Assembly (NCBI RefSeq): GCF_001039355.2 | Contig: NW_019775747.1 | Location: forward strand, 510,752 to 574,751 | Direction: 5' to 3' | Origin: Lingula anatina | Lineage: Eukaryota; Brachiopoda; Lingulata; Lingulida; Lingulidae | DNA: 64,000 nt | In this document: positions 34,493-46,065 of the stretch, piece by piece | Position numbering within the stretch: position 1 is the stretch's first letter | Layout: each line of letters starts with the position of its first letter | Made by a program: the position numbers and the translations under genes | The notes under the pieces: model-generated | Seen by the model: the letters and a program-made list of their open reading frames with translations, nothing else | The model's database searches: none | What the model was told of the DNA's origin: nothing

Positions 34493-34706
34493 GCTCTATT
34501 CCCATAGATTTTAGATCGATCTATCCCCGCGGGGAGTCTCACTAGATTACTTTCAGATAATCCGACTTAAATGTCTGTCCCGCCTACTACAAGCTGTAAG
34601 AGGATAATTAACTTTCGTGTCCGCACGGGTGACAGCTATTTAGCGTGAACCCCCAGGGAGTTAGGTCGATCTAAAGTAGGTCGATCTAATCTATGGAAAT
34701 GGGGCG
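34493..34706. mobile_element. Foldback MITE, 'CATTCCCATAGA' family (copy 2)
   Basis: 214 bp, flanked by TAAG (34,489-34,492 and 34,707-34,710). Close copy of 19,367-19,578: ATTCCCATAGATTTTAGATC, ATCTATCCCCGCGGGGAGTC, GACAGCTATTTAGCGTGA and GGAGTTAGGTCGATCTA are shared. The ends are inverted (GCTCTATTCCCATAG and CTATGGAAATGGGGCG). Confidence 0.72.
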
Positions 34707-35622
34707 TAAGATTGTGCAACACACTTTCAGAAAATGTAATGCGTGGACAATTTATAATTATATTTTATTCATTATTCGTAGAAGGAAGCAATGTTTTGCT
34801 TTTAAGGCATAGATCCTTGTGTTGAGAAAAGATCTATATATAGTTTTGAAAGATTGGTTTCTTGACACAAGACTGCATGATAATACTATGTAAATTTCTT
34901 AAAATAAATTTTTCGCTTTAAATGAGAATTAGAATTAAGATCCTTGTTATCATTTATATACTTTAAGCAGATTTTTAAGATTGCTAAACTTCTAGTTCCT
35001 AAATGTATTAGTACTATAACATGCTATTATTTATTTGTTTCACAGTTAAAGCTACAGCTGCAGTTTTTCTAGAGGTACAGTCAGTGTAATGATAACTATT
35101 ACAAAGGCATGATAAGGATATATATCTTTACTTTTTTTATAAATGAATGAATTTAACATAAATGAACCTCTTTATAATTCATCCTCTTTTATTCACCTAC
35201 ATCTATATGGCATACTCTGAAATTCTTTTCTTTAAAATCAAACCTATTGCCTATACAGAATGCCAATATAAAACAGGATTAAGATTTCCTCACATTTGTA
35301 CAATTGTTTATTACATTTTTGATGACATTTGTTCTAATATTTGGCCATTTTCCTCTTTATGTCTGCAGATTAATAAATCTTCTGCCTTTCGTTTGCCATT
35401 CAATATAAACAATTTGTTCATAAATGTATCAGCTTAATTATTCTAAAGTGTTATATATTTACTTATGAAAAAATAAAATTTGACATTTGGTTGTGTCTGT
35501 GGGACTGTTTTCAGTTATAATACTATTATTTATGAACGTGTTTCTATAACATTTTTGGCCAATCATTCAGTATGGACTTTGTAACTGCAGAGCTATGGCG
35601 CTACTCCAAAATGGCACCTGTT

Positions 35623-36717
35623 TTATACATTAGCAACTGTTGACTTGAAATTTTGTAGTTCCTTCATAGCTCTTTTCGATGGTAGGTTGACTGCAGTGTC
35701 GCAATAAGACTCCTTGGTTTTATTTTTTTGTCTCTTGTGTTTACACTCTACAGAAAACTTGGTAATCTCACTGCGAAACTCCTTGCAAGTCAAAACATAT
35801 AGCAGAAAATTCACACAGTGGTTGAGTTTGCTGATCAGGAATATCACCTCGCGTATGGTATCAGGGATGGCGAGAGAAAATGTTGAAACTATTTCCAAAA
35901 AGTCGATAATAAATACAGGTCCCTGTAGCACAATAAAGGCAACAACGTTGGTCATTAGCATTATGTGTGTCCGATTATAGTGGTCGAGCGTTGCGCGGGA
36001 TCCTCTAGACTGATGCCCAGACCGTAGAAGTATGTTATGGTTGATATGATGCCTATGCAGTCTATGCATAATGGCGATGCATAGCATCAGCATAATAATC
36101 CATGTTGATGATGTGATCGCAAAAAATGTATACATCCGTATGTTAAACATTAGGCTGTTGTCGTTACACTTAAGCCCATCAGTATCTGTCGTTTTGATCC
36201 AACATACGTATAGGTTACACAGGAATATAATAACTACCGTCAACACACTTATATGAATTGATCTTTTTTGACTGAAAAATTTGGGTCCACAAAAGGGAAA
36301 GTAGACAATAGTGAAGCGCTGTATGGTGACGAGCAGAATAAAGCCAAAGGACAAGTACAATGTACTGTCATTTATCCAGTTGGCAATGTTAAAGAAGACG
36401 CACTGTTGTTCCTGGATAGAGTTTTGAATAGGTTTATCCACAATGCAGAAAGTAGACAGCTCCACCATGACGCCAAAATCAGCAGCTGCCAGGAATGAAA
36501 GAAAGACAAAAGTGGGTCGCTGTCTCAGTTTGGGACTGTTCAGAATGATCATCAGCGTCACCAAGTTTCCGACTACGGCGAAGGCAGAGATGACATATAT
36601 AGCGTTGCACCAACATGGTTGTAACATTGACCAACAGGTGGTGTCATCATCTTCCTCCAGTTTGGAGCCGTTAACCTGTGAAGAATTCAAAGTGGAAAAG
36701 GCCACTGTCTCAGTCAT
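35623..36717 (-). CDS. Class A (rhodopsin-like) GPCR, probable peptide receptor, intronless
   Basis: Complete 364-residue plasma-membrane receptor in one exon, on the strand opposite ZER1 and inside its intron. Seven hydrophobic segments: about 39-60 (GNLV, N51), 69-90 (LAAAD, D80), 108-136, 154-173, 193-217, 250-273 (P267) and 288-310. N11 (NSS) and N16 (NGS) are N-glycosylation sites. C106 and C184 can form the conserved disulfide. TM7 (HCVNFLLYVLTCKEFR) resembles invertebrate peptide receptors of the FMRFamide-receptor-like and related groups. Unusual points: the DRY motif is QRF (133-135), and TM6 has FIVLQGP instead of CWxP. The C-terminal tail is basic. Ligand unknown; no orthologue recognised. 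Confidence 0.85.
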   Translation of the reverse strand: MTETVAFSTLNSSQVNGSKLEEDDDTTCWSMLQPCWCNAIYVISAFAVVGNLVTLMIILNSPKLRQRPTFVFLSFLAAADFGVMVELSTFCIVDKPIQNSIQEQQCVFFNIANWINDSTLYLSFGFILLVTIQRFTIVYFPFCGPKFFSQKRSIHISVLTVVIIFLCNLYVCWIKTTDTDGLKCNDNSLMFNIRMYTFFAITSSTWIIMLMLCIAIMHRLHRHHINHNILLRSGHQSRGSRATLDHYNRTHIMLMTNVVAFIVLQGPVFIIDFLEIVSTFSLAIPDTIREVIFLISKLNHCVNFLLYVLTCKEFRSEITKFSVECKHKRQKNKTKESYCDTAVNLPSKRAMKELQNFKSTVANV

Positions 36718-36940
36718 ATTGTCCTGTAGTTGGTAATATCAATTTTGTCCTCTTGTCAGTGGCATCCAGTTGGTCATGTTCCTGCAACTGGTCATCCCCA
36801 AGCTTGTTACAGTTGGTCAGAAGAGTGGTCTGTTCGTTCAATTCCAGATCTGCCTCTATAAAGTCCAGTAATCCTTTAATATATGTTCTCTTTGTTTCAA
36901 ATGAGAAATTCTGCACCCTCATGCAGCCACTCCTCTGCAA
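36710..36940 (-). promoter_or_regulatory. Upstream ORF (76 codons) overlapping the GPCR start
   Basis: Reads MQRSGCMRVQNFSFETKRTY and on to a TGA that lies 8 nt inside the GPCR frame. The two frames share the sequence TATGACTGA. If transcribed as one mRNA, it would be an overlapping uORF that blocks or reinitiates into the receptor frame. No family recognised; it may have no function. Confidence 0.3.
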
Positions 36941-38023
36941 GAACTGAGCAGATGGCTTTCTGGAATCTTGATGGCTGTTGTAAATATATTATTAATTATA
37001 CAGCTATGAGGCACAGCTTTTAGCAGTTCTGATGTTTCTAGTGGTTCTTGCTGGCAACAGTTGATCATACACCTTCAGGGCATTAATTACATTTACATAT
37101 CAAAGAGCCAGCTAGTCCTTTGTTGACCATCTTATTATATGGAAGAAATAGTTGTATGATGATATGTATTTGTTTATCAGACCAATGCCAATAAAGGTAT
37201 TGCCAGCTGTTTTATTATTGTTTATATATTATGGCACCATATGTGCTGGTGGACTTGATGGTAAGCTGGATATCTTCAGTTTATAAAACAGTTCTGTTTA
37301 AGCAGTGGTATTTCTAGTGGCAAACTGTTCTCCTGCACTCCACACTTTATCATACAGTTTAGGGGCACGGGTGGTATACACAGTCAAAATTTTCAAATGT
37401 CACACAACACTTTTTTCTCAGTCAGTTTGTCATACATGTTTGAGGCCGCTAGCACTGTATGCAACTCCAGATTTTTTTCATCATAAACAGAAAAAAGTTT
37501 GACCCCAAATATGCTGTTGTGTACAGCTGTATATTTGTTCCTCTAATTCTCAGTTTTAAACCAATGCAAGTATTGAATTTGAAAGCCTACCTTCCTTTGA
37601 GTATTGCCATGGTTGGTTATGGTATCCCAAGTTTATACCTCAAGTTCAAGTTTTCTGTCCATTGAGTACAGAGCAGTTTGTAAGGCTCCTATCAGAGTTC
37701 TAATCTGTTCTCACTATTAAAGTATTTCCTCTGAATGTAGCTTTCTTTGCTAATTTTGGTTGTTCCTGTCATGAATAATTTAGAGCGTTGAGACTTTGGA
37801 CCAGGTGGCTACAGTTCCGAAGTAGTAAAAAGTAGTTTCAAAGTAGTAAGAAGTTGTCTCTTACCACTCTTACAGCTGTTTCTGTCTGAAATAACATTCC
37901 GAAGTATTTCAGAAATTGTCAAATGTGTTATTGGCAACTTGCCTTTCAGAATTGCATCCTATATTTAAGGATTTACTCAAATTTTCTTTCCCAAAAGACG
38001 GTGTGCCTATGTTCAGCCATTCA

Positions 38024-41000
38024 TTTTTTTTTTTTTTTTTTTTTGATAAAGCAAAACTTGGCTACACGTTGGAATCAGGCAGTACTCCTCTTGTGGATCA
38101 TTGATCTAAAACAGTCTCTCACCTGCTGTCTCTCTCCTTTGTTGTCACTACTAAGTCACTTGTGACGGATGTATCATTGAAATAAGTAGCTGTTAGAAAT
38201 GGCTTAAGATATCCTCCTAGTATTGAATCAAACTGAGCATTTAAAAACTCACTTGTGAGTGAATCCAATGACCCAAATCGGGTTGGCTGATATCTAAGAA
38301 TCTGCCTCTCCAGTTTCTGTATACTGATGCCCTGTGGTGAGCCTTTTTTTAGTTAATGGAGCCCAGTCTGGTCAGTTCCAGGCTGTCTGGTGTTCTGGTC
38401 TTTCAGAGTAGCAACAGGCACTGTATATGGTTACGTGTGAGGGCATTACCCAGAAGTATTGAACCAATTGAAATATAAGAAGTCTGCATTTAATCCACGC
38501 ATATCTATGTCTCCAGCACTATTCATTCAGGGAAATGCAATCTAGATTTGTGGCTGTCCATGTCAATAATCATAAACTTTTGATTGCAAGTGTTTTTCCC
38601 TGTCAGCTTGTTAAAGTCAGCTGCAGGCGCTGCAACAGGTTTCAGTTGTAATAAATTCTTCTAGGTATTTAAAAACTGATGCTGTTGTATCAAACTGTAA
38701 CACTATCACAGTCTATTTGTGTGGATTTTGTATCAAATCCTTACCAGATTAGATAAAGTTGTTGTGGTTCGTAATAAATTACCTGTTTGTTTTGCTTTTG
38801 TGACACTAATGCCTCTAGCTTGCAGCAAGTTCAGTTAGATTTTTTTTTTTTTTTGCTGATCCCCAGTTAGGAATTCTTTCTGTTCACACTATTTCTCATT
38901 TAGTGTCACACCTTGATAAATAAATGATATAGTCACTAAGAAGAATTTCAATATCTGGTCAATAAAAACTGATTCAACAGCAATCTGTCTTATACATTCC
39001 TTTCTGTATTGACAATGTGCTTAAAAAATGCTTCGGAAAAAGTATCCTACATTTGGCTCTTGCAACTTGATATCCAGTTGGAAAAAAGTACCGTTTGCTC
39101 TTTTATCCTGCTCTCTTCTCTCTTTTTTTTAATGAAACTCCATGTATATCCAGTCCCAGATGCTGTATGTTTATGCAATAACTTTGAACTGTTTGGGCGT
39201 AATTGTTTTTCCCCTCGCCTACTCTGATAGAGTAGCAACATTAGGCTTGAACCATTAAAAGCTTTCCATACCTCACAACAGGGACAGATTGAAAATTTAG
39301 CTGAACTCGAGCTGAGGCACCAAGGTATATGTTTTCTGTTGGAATAATACCAGCTAGAATCCCAGGGATCCTTGTATGAGCGCTGGTCCTTGTCTGATCG
39401 CTGGTCCTTGGCAAATAAGTGGGAGGCTTGTGGTTTTTATAGCAAATAATCAGGAAGTGTGATTTACATACTACTGCCAATCTACATTTACCGCGGTTGA
39501 GTGTTTGTCAAAGATTGTGCTGCGTTTGCCTTGTGCAGAGCGATTAGTATCTTGTGACTGGGTGCACAATCAGAAAGCTTAGGATGCAATGAATGAAATT
39601 GAATTGATTCTGTAGGCAATTATGAAAGTGTGATGGGATTTTTTGAAAAGCAGTTTTATTTAGTTCAATTTAAAATTCAAAAAGATTGGGTCTTCTAAAA
39701 AACCCATTATCACTGGAGAAAAAAAAAGATGATGAGATTCTTATACTTGAGGGCTTTCTTTTAGCTAAGCCATAGATCAGCAACACAAGCCTATGGTAAA
39801 AAAAAAAAAGAAAAAAAAAACANTTTTTTTTTTTTTTTTTTTTTGATAAAGCAAAACTTGGCTACACGTTGGAATCAGGCAGTACTCCTCTTGTGGATCA
39901 TTGATCTAAAACAGTCTCTCACCTGCTGTCTCTCTCCTTTGTTGTCACTACTAAGTCACTTGTGACGGATGTATCATTGAAATAAGTAGCTGTTAGAAAT
40001 GGCTTAAGATATCCTCCTAGTATTGAATCAAACTGAGCATTTAAAAACTCACTTGTGAGTGAATCCAATGACCCAAATCGGGTTGGCTGATATCTAAGAA
40101 TCTGCCTCTCCAGTTTCTGTATACTGATGCCCTGTGGTGAGCCTTTTTTTAGTTAATGGAGCCCAGTCTGGTCAGTTCCAGGCTGTCTGGTGTTCTGGTC
40201 TTTCAGAGTAGCAACAGGCACTGTATATGGTTACGTGTGAGGGCATTACCCAGAAGTATTGAACCAATTGAAATATAAGAAGTCTGCATTTAATCCACGC
40301 ATATCTATGTCTCCAGCACTATTCATTCAGGGAAATGCAATCTAGATTTGTGGCTGTCCATGTCAATAATCATAAACTTTTGATTGCAAGTGTTTTTCCC
40401 TGTCAGCTTGTTAAAGTCAGCTGCAGGCGCTGCAACAGGTTTCAGTTGTAATAAATTCTTCTAGGTATTTAAAAACTGATGCTGTTGTATCAAACTGTAA
40501 CACTATCACAGTCTATTTGTGTGGATTTTGTATCAAATCCTTACCAGATTAGATAAAGTTGTTGTGGTTCGTAATAAATTACCTGTTTGTTTTGCTTTTG
40601 TGACACTAATGCCTCTAGCTTGCAGCAAGTTCAGTTAGATTTTTTTTTTTTTTTGCTGATCCCCAGTTAGGAATTCTTTCTGTTCACACTATTTCTCATT
40701 TAGTGTCACACCTTGATAAATAAATGATATAGTCACTAAGAAGAATTTCAATATCTGATCAATAAAAACTGATTCAACAGCAATCTGTCTTATACATTCC
40801 TTTCTGTATTGACAATGTGCTTAAAAAATGCTTCGGAAAAAGTATCCTACATTTGGCTCTTGCAACTTGATATCCAGTTGGAAAAAAGTACCGTTTGCTC
40901 TTTTATCCTGCTCTCTTCTCTCTTTTTTTTAATGAAACTCCATGTATATCCAGTCCCAGATGCTGTATGTTTATGCAATAACTTTGAACTGTTTGGGCGT

Positions 41001-41622
41001 AATTGTTTTTCCCCTCGCCTACTCTGATAGAGTAGCAACATTAGGCTTGAACCATTAAAAGCTTTCCATACCTCACAACAGGGACAGATTGAAAATTTAG
41101 CTGAACTCGAGCTGAGGCACCAAGGTATATGTTTTCTGTTGGAATAATACCAGCTAGAATCCCAGGGATCCTTGTATGAGCGCTGGTCCTTGTCTGATCG
41201 CTGGTCCTTGGCAAATAAGTGGGAGGCTTGTGGTTTTTATAGCAAATAATCAGGAAGTGTGATTTACATACTACTGCCAATCTACATTTACCGCGGTTGA
41301 GTGTTTGTCAAAGATTGTGCTGCGTTTGCCTTGTGCAGAGCGATTAGTATCTTGTGACTGGGTGCACAATCAGAAAGCTTAGGATGCAATGAATGAAATT
41401 GAATTGATTCTGTAGGCAATTATGAAAGTGTGATGGGATTTTTTGAAAAGCAGTTTTATTTAGTTCAATTTAAAATTCAAAAAGATTGGGTCTTCTAAAA
41501 AACCCATTATCACTGGAGAAAAAAAAAGATGATGAGATTCTTATACTTGAGGGCTTTCTTTTAGCTAAGCCATAGATCAGCAACACAAGCCTATGGTAAA
41601 AAAAAAAAAGAAAAAAAAAACA
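38024..41622. repeat. 1.8-kb direct duplication joined by a single N (likely unmerged contig overlap)
   Basis: 38,024-39,822 and 39,824-41,622 are 1,799 bp each and identical at a constant offset of 1,800, apart from G at 38,958 versus A at 40,758. N at 39,823 is exactly the junction. Both ends fall in homopolymers (21 T at the start, an A-rich run at the end). This is best explained by overlapping contigs placed end to end. Confidence 0.88.
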
Positions 41623-41835
41623 ATTTCTGAATCCTGAGTACTTTTTCAAAAGAGCAGGAAACAAGTTATTCACAAACAGGATATCCTGATTGCACTAATG
41701 TAATGGAAATTGAAATAAATGTAGAAAAGTTGGAATGTTTCCTTGCACAAGCTTGATTGAATAATTAACTTTTTATTCCCATGTTAAAAAATGTGCAGAC
41801 CTTTTTCCGTGATGCATGTACTCTGCACGTCACAA

Positions 41836-41999
41836 AGCCAGCAATTTCAAAGAGGGGGAGGCTTTATTGATGAAAGTGGGCTTTTTACCAATAATGTCGT
41901 CATGTTATTACATCACATTTTTACCCAAAGCTGTTTTTTTTTCTGGCAAAAAGGTTCAAAGTCACCCCCTTCTGAACTCCCTGTGGCCAAGGGCATGTC
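41836..41999. repeat. Dispersed repeat (copy 1; second copy near 57.2 kb)
   Basis: GCCAGCAATTTCAAAG, GTGGGCTTTTTACC, TCTGGCAAAAAGG and CCTGTGGCCAAGGGCATGTC recur, diverged, at about 57,165-57,320 (GCCAGCAATTTCAAAAGGG, GTGGACCTTTTCCCAGCAAAAGG, CCTGGCTACGGGCCTGTC). A non-coding interspersed repeat, both copies inside ZER1 introns. Confidence 0.5.
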
Positions 42000-44900
42000 T
42001 TCTGAGGTTAATATAAATATTTTTTTTTACCAGCCCAATAACTATTTTTTTCTCTATCAGTTGATGAATTAGCAGATAACTAGCAAATTTCATTATGTTG
42101 TCAAAACAGATCATCTCCTACATGGCAAATTAGTATGAACCTAGCATTTGCTGTGGAGTAATTAGGTGTTGCTAAGACCTTCTTGCCATGTTTACCACTT
42201 CTTTTAATTTGTTTTTCATACCTTCCAGTAACCTGCAGTTGTACTATTGGAAACTTCAAAGAAAATATTGAAGGGTTCACATTCATCATCCTGATAATAT
42301 GCAGCTTGCGGAGATGTGCAGTTTTGGTCTTAGAACCTGGGTTATGACGGGCATTTGTTTGTGTGGACATTTCAGCCTTATTTAATCCATTTTCAAGGCT
42401 TCTCCAATTATGGAACAAATCTGATGCAGAGAATATGCTTTTACAATGTAACATTGTATACATAGTTAAACAGATTAAATAAAAAAAGAGAGATTTAAAA
42501 AAAAAACTTAAAATTGAAGTAGGAAAAAATGATGTAAAGCAGACTCTGTGTTAATTTGCTGAAATCATTGAAATAAATGCAGCCGCATATTCACTTCTTT
42601 CAGTATGACAAAGTAATTAAATGTACCATGTGCAAAAACAATTAATTAATTTACCATTCATGACCCGTTCAGGCAGTCTTTAGATACATGCATCCTTTTA
42701 TCAGGTATGATTGATGAATTGCATTTCAAAACATCTGGGGTGAAGATGTATGGAAATTTGTACGTTTTTTTCTCTCGATGATTTTGAAAAAGTATTTCCT
42801 GTTTGTTACAGATGAATTAGTCCCATTTGGTTTTGCTCTTTTTTTTTTTATTTGTTCACAGTTTACTTCGCCTTAATTGACTTAAATTAGAAATAAAGGA
42901 GATGCTATTATAAGCACCAGTCGTGCAAACAAAGATGGGGGTTGTCTTTAAGTTTATTCAATCGATTTCTCAAAAATGCCACCATCAATGAAGAAAATTG
43001 ATGGGAAAATTGCAGCTGGGTTTTAAACTGTTCTTTATCTATAGGTGGTGCTACTGAAAATGAATTGTCTGCTTTAAAAGATCAGCATCACTTCATCTCA
43101 TTTAGACTGTGTTTATAAGTATATTGGAAAAAAATAACCGCAGTTATAAAGTAAATGTATGACACTTAGTGATGCAATGAACAATGGTAAAAAGGCTATT
43201 ATTAGTTGCGGTTGTCTTAGCGGGAGCAGTGCTAACCAAATGGGGATTTCAAAGGAACCAGTCAATCATTCTAGTTTGCTGATTACAGCCGCTAGGTATT
43301 TAAGAAATATGATACCTACGCGCACGCACTTTAAGATATGCACGCATGCACAAGCCAAGTTTCTTCAACATTTTTCTTTGATGACACAGAATTTTAGAAT
43401 TTGCTTTTTTTAGACTTGCCAGTGAAAAGTTTAAAAATTGAACATTATTTATTTGAAATATATAAAAAATGTAAGAGATGATGAAACATATTTGAAATTC
43501 AATAATTTTTACAAAAGGAAATTTTTATCAACATTTCTCTGCAAGGATTTTGTGCTAGAATATAAAGTGTTATCTCTTAGATCTTGATTTATTCATTTGC
43601 TTCTTATAACTCATGTTAACAAAATGTATCATTACATTGTAAACTCATTTAACGATTATTTTATTCCCTTTATGTGTATCGCAGTTGAAGTATTGGGAGA
43701 CATTGACATCTTATTAACCTTGTATAATGTAACATTCTAAGGGAGCTACCCCAATGCCCCTCCCCCCCCCCCCTCCATGCTTGATAGGATCAGTAAACTG
43801 GATTACTTTTGATTGGGACACTAGAACTCTCATGTGGAGGTTTATGGAGTGTATATGCTAGTGAAGTTTATGGAGTGTATATGCTATGGAGTGTATATGC
43901 TAGTGAAAGGGGATTCTCTCCCCCCCCCCCCCCCAATCACCAATCACCAGCATTATTACATGATAGGATCAAACCTTAGTGTTACAATATAGACATCTGT
44001 ACTTAGTAGGAACACAAGTTGGACATGAAAACAGACACAGTAATTTGATATTCAACCCTGTTGAAGAGCACTGATAAAAGGGTACCTAGCACTATGTTCT
44101 TGAATGAAAAGTATACTGTTGAATAATTTATTAAATCAATAAAAGCATTCTAGGTTTGACAAGTTATGTATGATAATTATTGTAAAGACCATCTGGGCTG
44201 ATCACAGCATAATTTGTCTGTACAACTAAAGCAAATTACTTTTTTATCGAATTTCCATTCAGAGAAATTTCAAATGTGCCAAAACCATAATGATGCATGA
44301 ATTACTTATTCATCAGGTGTTTTTTGATTTAGAAATTGTTCTTTTATATATACCTGGTTGTTAAAAATGTAAGCAAATGAAGTCTGCTGCCTTTGATGAG
44401 GCAACCCACTTGGGGTTTTACAGACAGGTGCCCTTGTATAGATTCAATGGTAAGGAACCAGTTATCGAAGGTCTACCTTGATAGTACTAGTCTATGCCAG
44501 GTTACTCTCTAGCAAAAAATCATGAATAATTGAATAGGAGTTATGATATAAAATAAAGGACGAGAACTGAATGAAGATTGGTCCCTGGATTAGAAGAAAT
44601 GATGGATAATAATGATGATGAAAGCATATCATCAGATTAGGTAATGCACCGAGACGGAATATTTATGAGATAAAAAGAGAATGACTCAACAGATTTGGAA
44701 CAAATTGCCATTGATATGTAGCTGAAAAGAAAGAACAGACACATCTAATTAAAAGAATCCTGGCCAACCTTTGGGCATAATTGCGAAGCAGATTCTATGG
44801 TTAAAAATTACGTTCAGAAATATATCACTGTAAGGTCTGCTTCAACCTCTTGCAAAGGGACAAAATTGAGCTGCTTAAACCGTTCTTCTGTATTTGTCTT

Positions 44901-45576
44901 CTAGGGATCAAAAAAGAGATTCATGGTTAAGTAATGAACACGCGTAATGATACAAACACATCATAAAACTCCCCAGTGATAAGCAAGCTGGGATGTCTGA
45001 GTTTTATGGTGGTTTAAAAGATATTGCCAGCAAGAACACTTTGAGGCTCTAGTTTAATAACTTGGGTTACAGGATTGAAAAAGACAGGAAATTGAAATGG
45101 GAGAAGGAAAAAAAAAAAGATATGGAAATATCAGGCTTATTTCCATTCCTTTGATACTTTATTACATTTAGTATGCAAAATGTGGCGAGATACAAAGAAC
45201 TGAATGTACAAAAAAAAGAAAAATGATTAAATAACAGAAATATATCATTTTCTCTTGAATATTATGTTTTTGTCATAAGTATGTGTTTGTTGTGTGTGTT
45301 TGGGAAATGTCTTGCATGTACGTGCAGGTGCATGTGTGTGTTTCTGTGTTTGTGTGTATGTGTCAAATGTTTCTGCATATGTTTGTATGTACTTTTTTTC
45401 TGAAGATAAAGGAAAATTGTGTAAACAGAAGTGAAAAATTACATTTTAAGAGCTAAGACCCAACTTTTTGATTAGTCCAAATAAACTTTTAGCAATGTAT
45501 TTGATTTTGACATGTGGTATAAGTAAAATCTACATAGTCTACATTTATCTCCCCAAAAAATTCACAAATGAACTCA

Positions 45577-45841
<265 letters not shown>

Positions 45842-45956
45842 TATCTCTCACTCTATAAAACTACACAGAAGTATACTAAAATGACAGATGATCTTATCCA
45901 CCAAGTATAGCCCAGTTGTAACGTTAGTTCTCAAGTTATCATTATATCCGTTTCAG

Positions 45957-46065
45957 GTTGTACGCGTGCGGCATCCCAGGGCTAGAGGGCAGAAGGCTGG
46001 AGTTTCTCGGACTTCTCAACTGTGCTCACGAAGCCTGCAGGAGGGAGAACATTCCTGCCCTAAAG
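45957..46065 (+). CDS. ZER1: ZER1 coding exon (LRR-to-ARM linker)
   Basis: Reads (K)LYACGIPGLEGRRLEFLGLL then NCAHEACRRENIPALK. Human ZER1 has RPLQFLGLFENSLCRLTHIPAYK here. Acceptor CCGTTTCAG, donor AAG|GTGTGT. One base completes the split Lys codon from the previous exon, and it ends in phase 0. Confidence 0.92.

Noticed and set aside
36268-36736. Plus-strand frames opposite the GPCR
   Set aside because: Shadows of the receptor coding sequence. The minus-strand frame has seven membrane segments and conserved motifs.
39009-41280. Three pairs of identical small frames
   Set aside because: Same reason: the 1.8-kb duplication is an assembly overlap, and none resembles a protein family.
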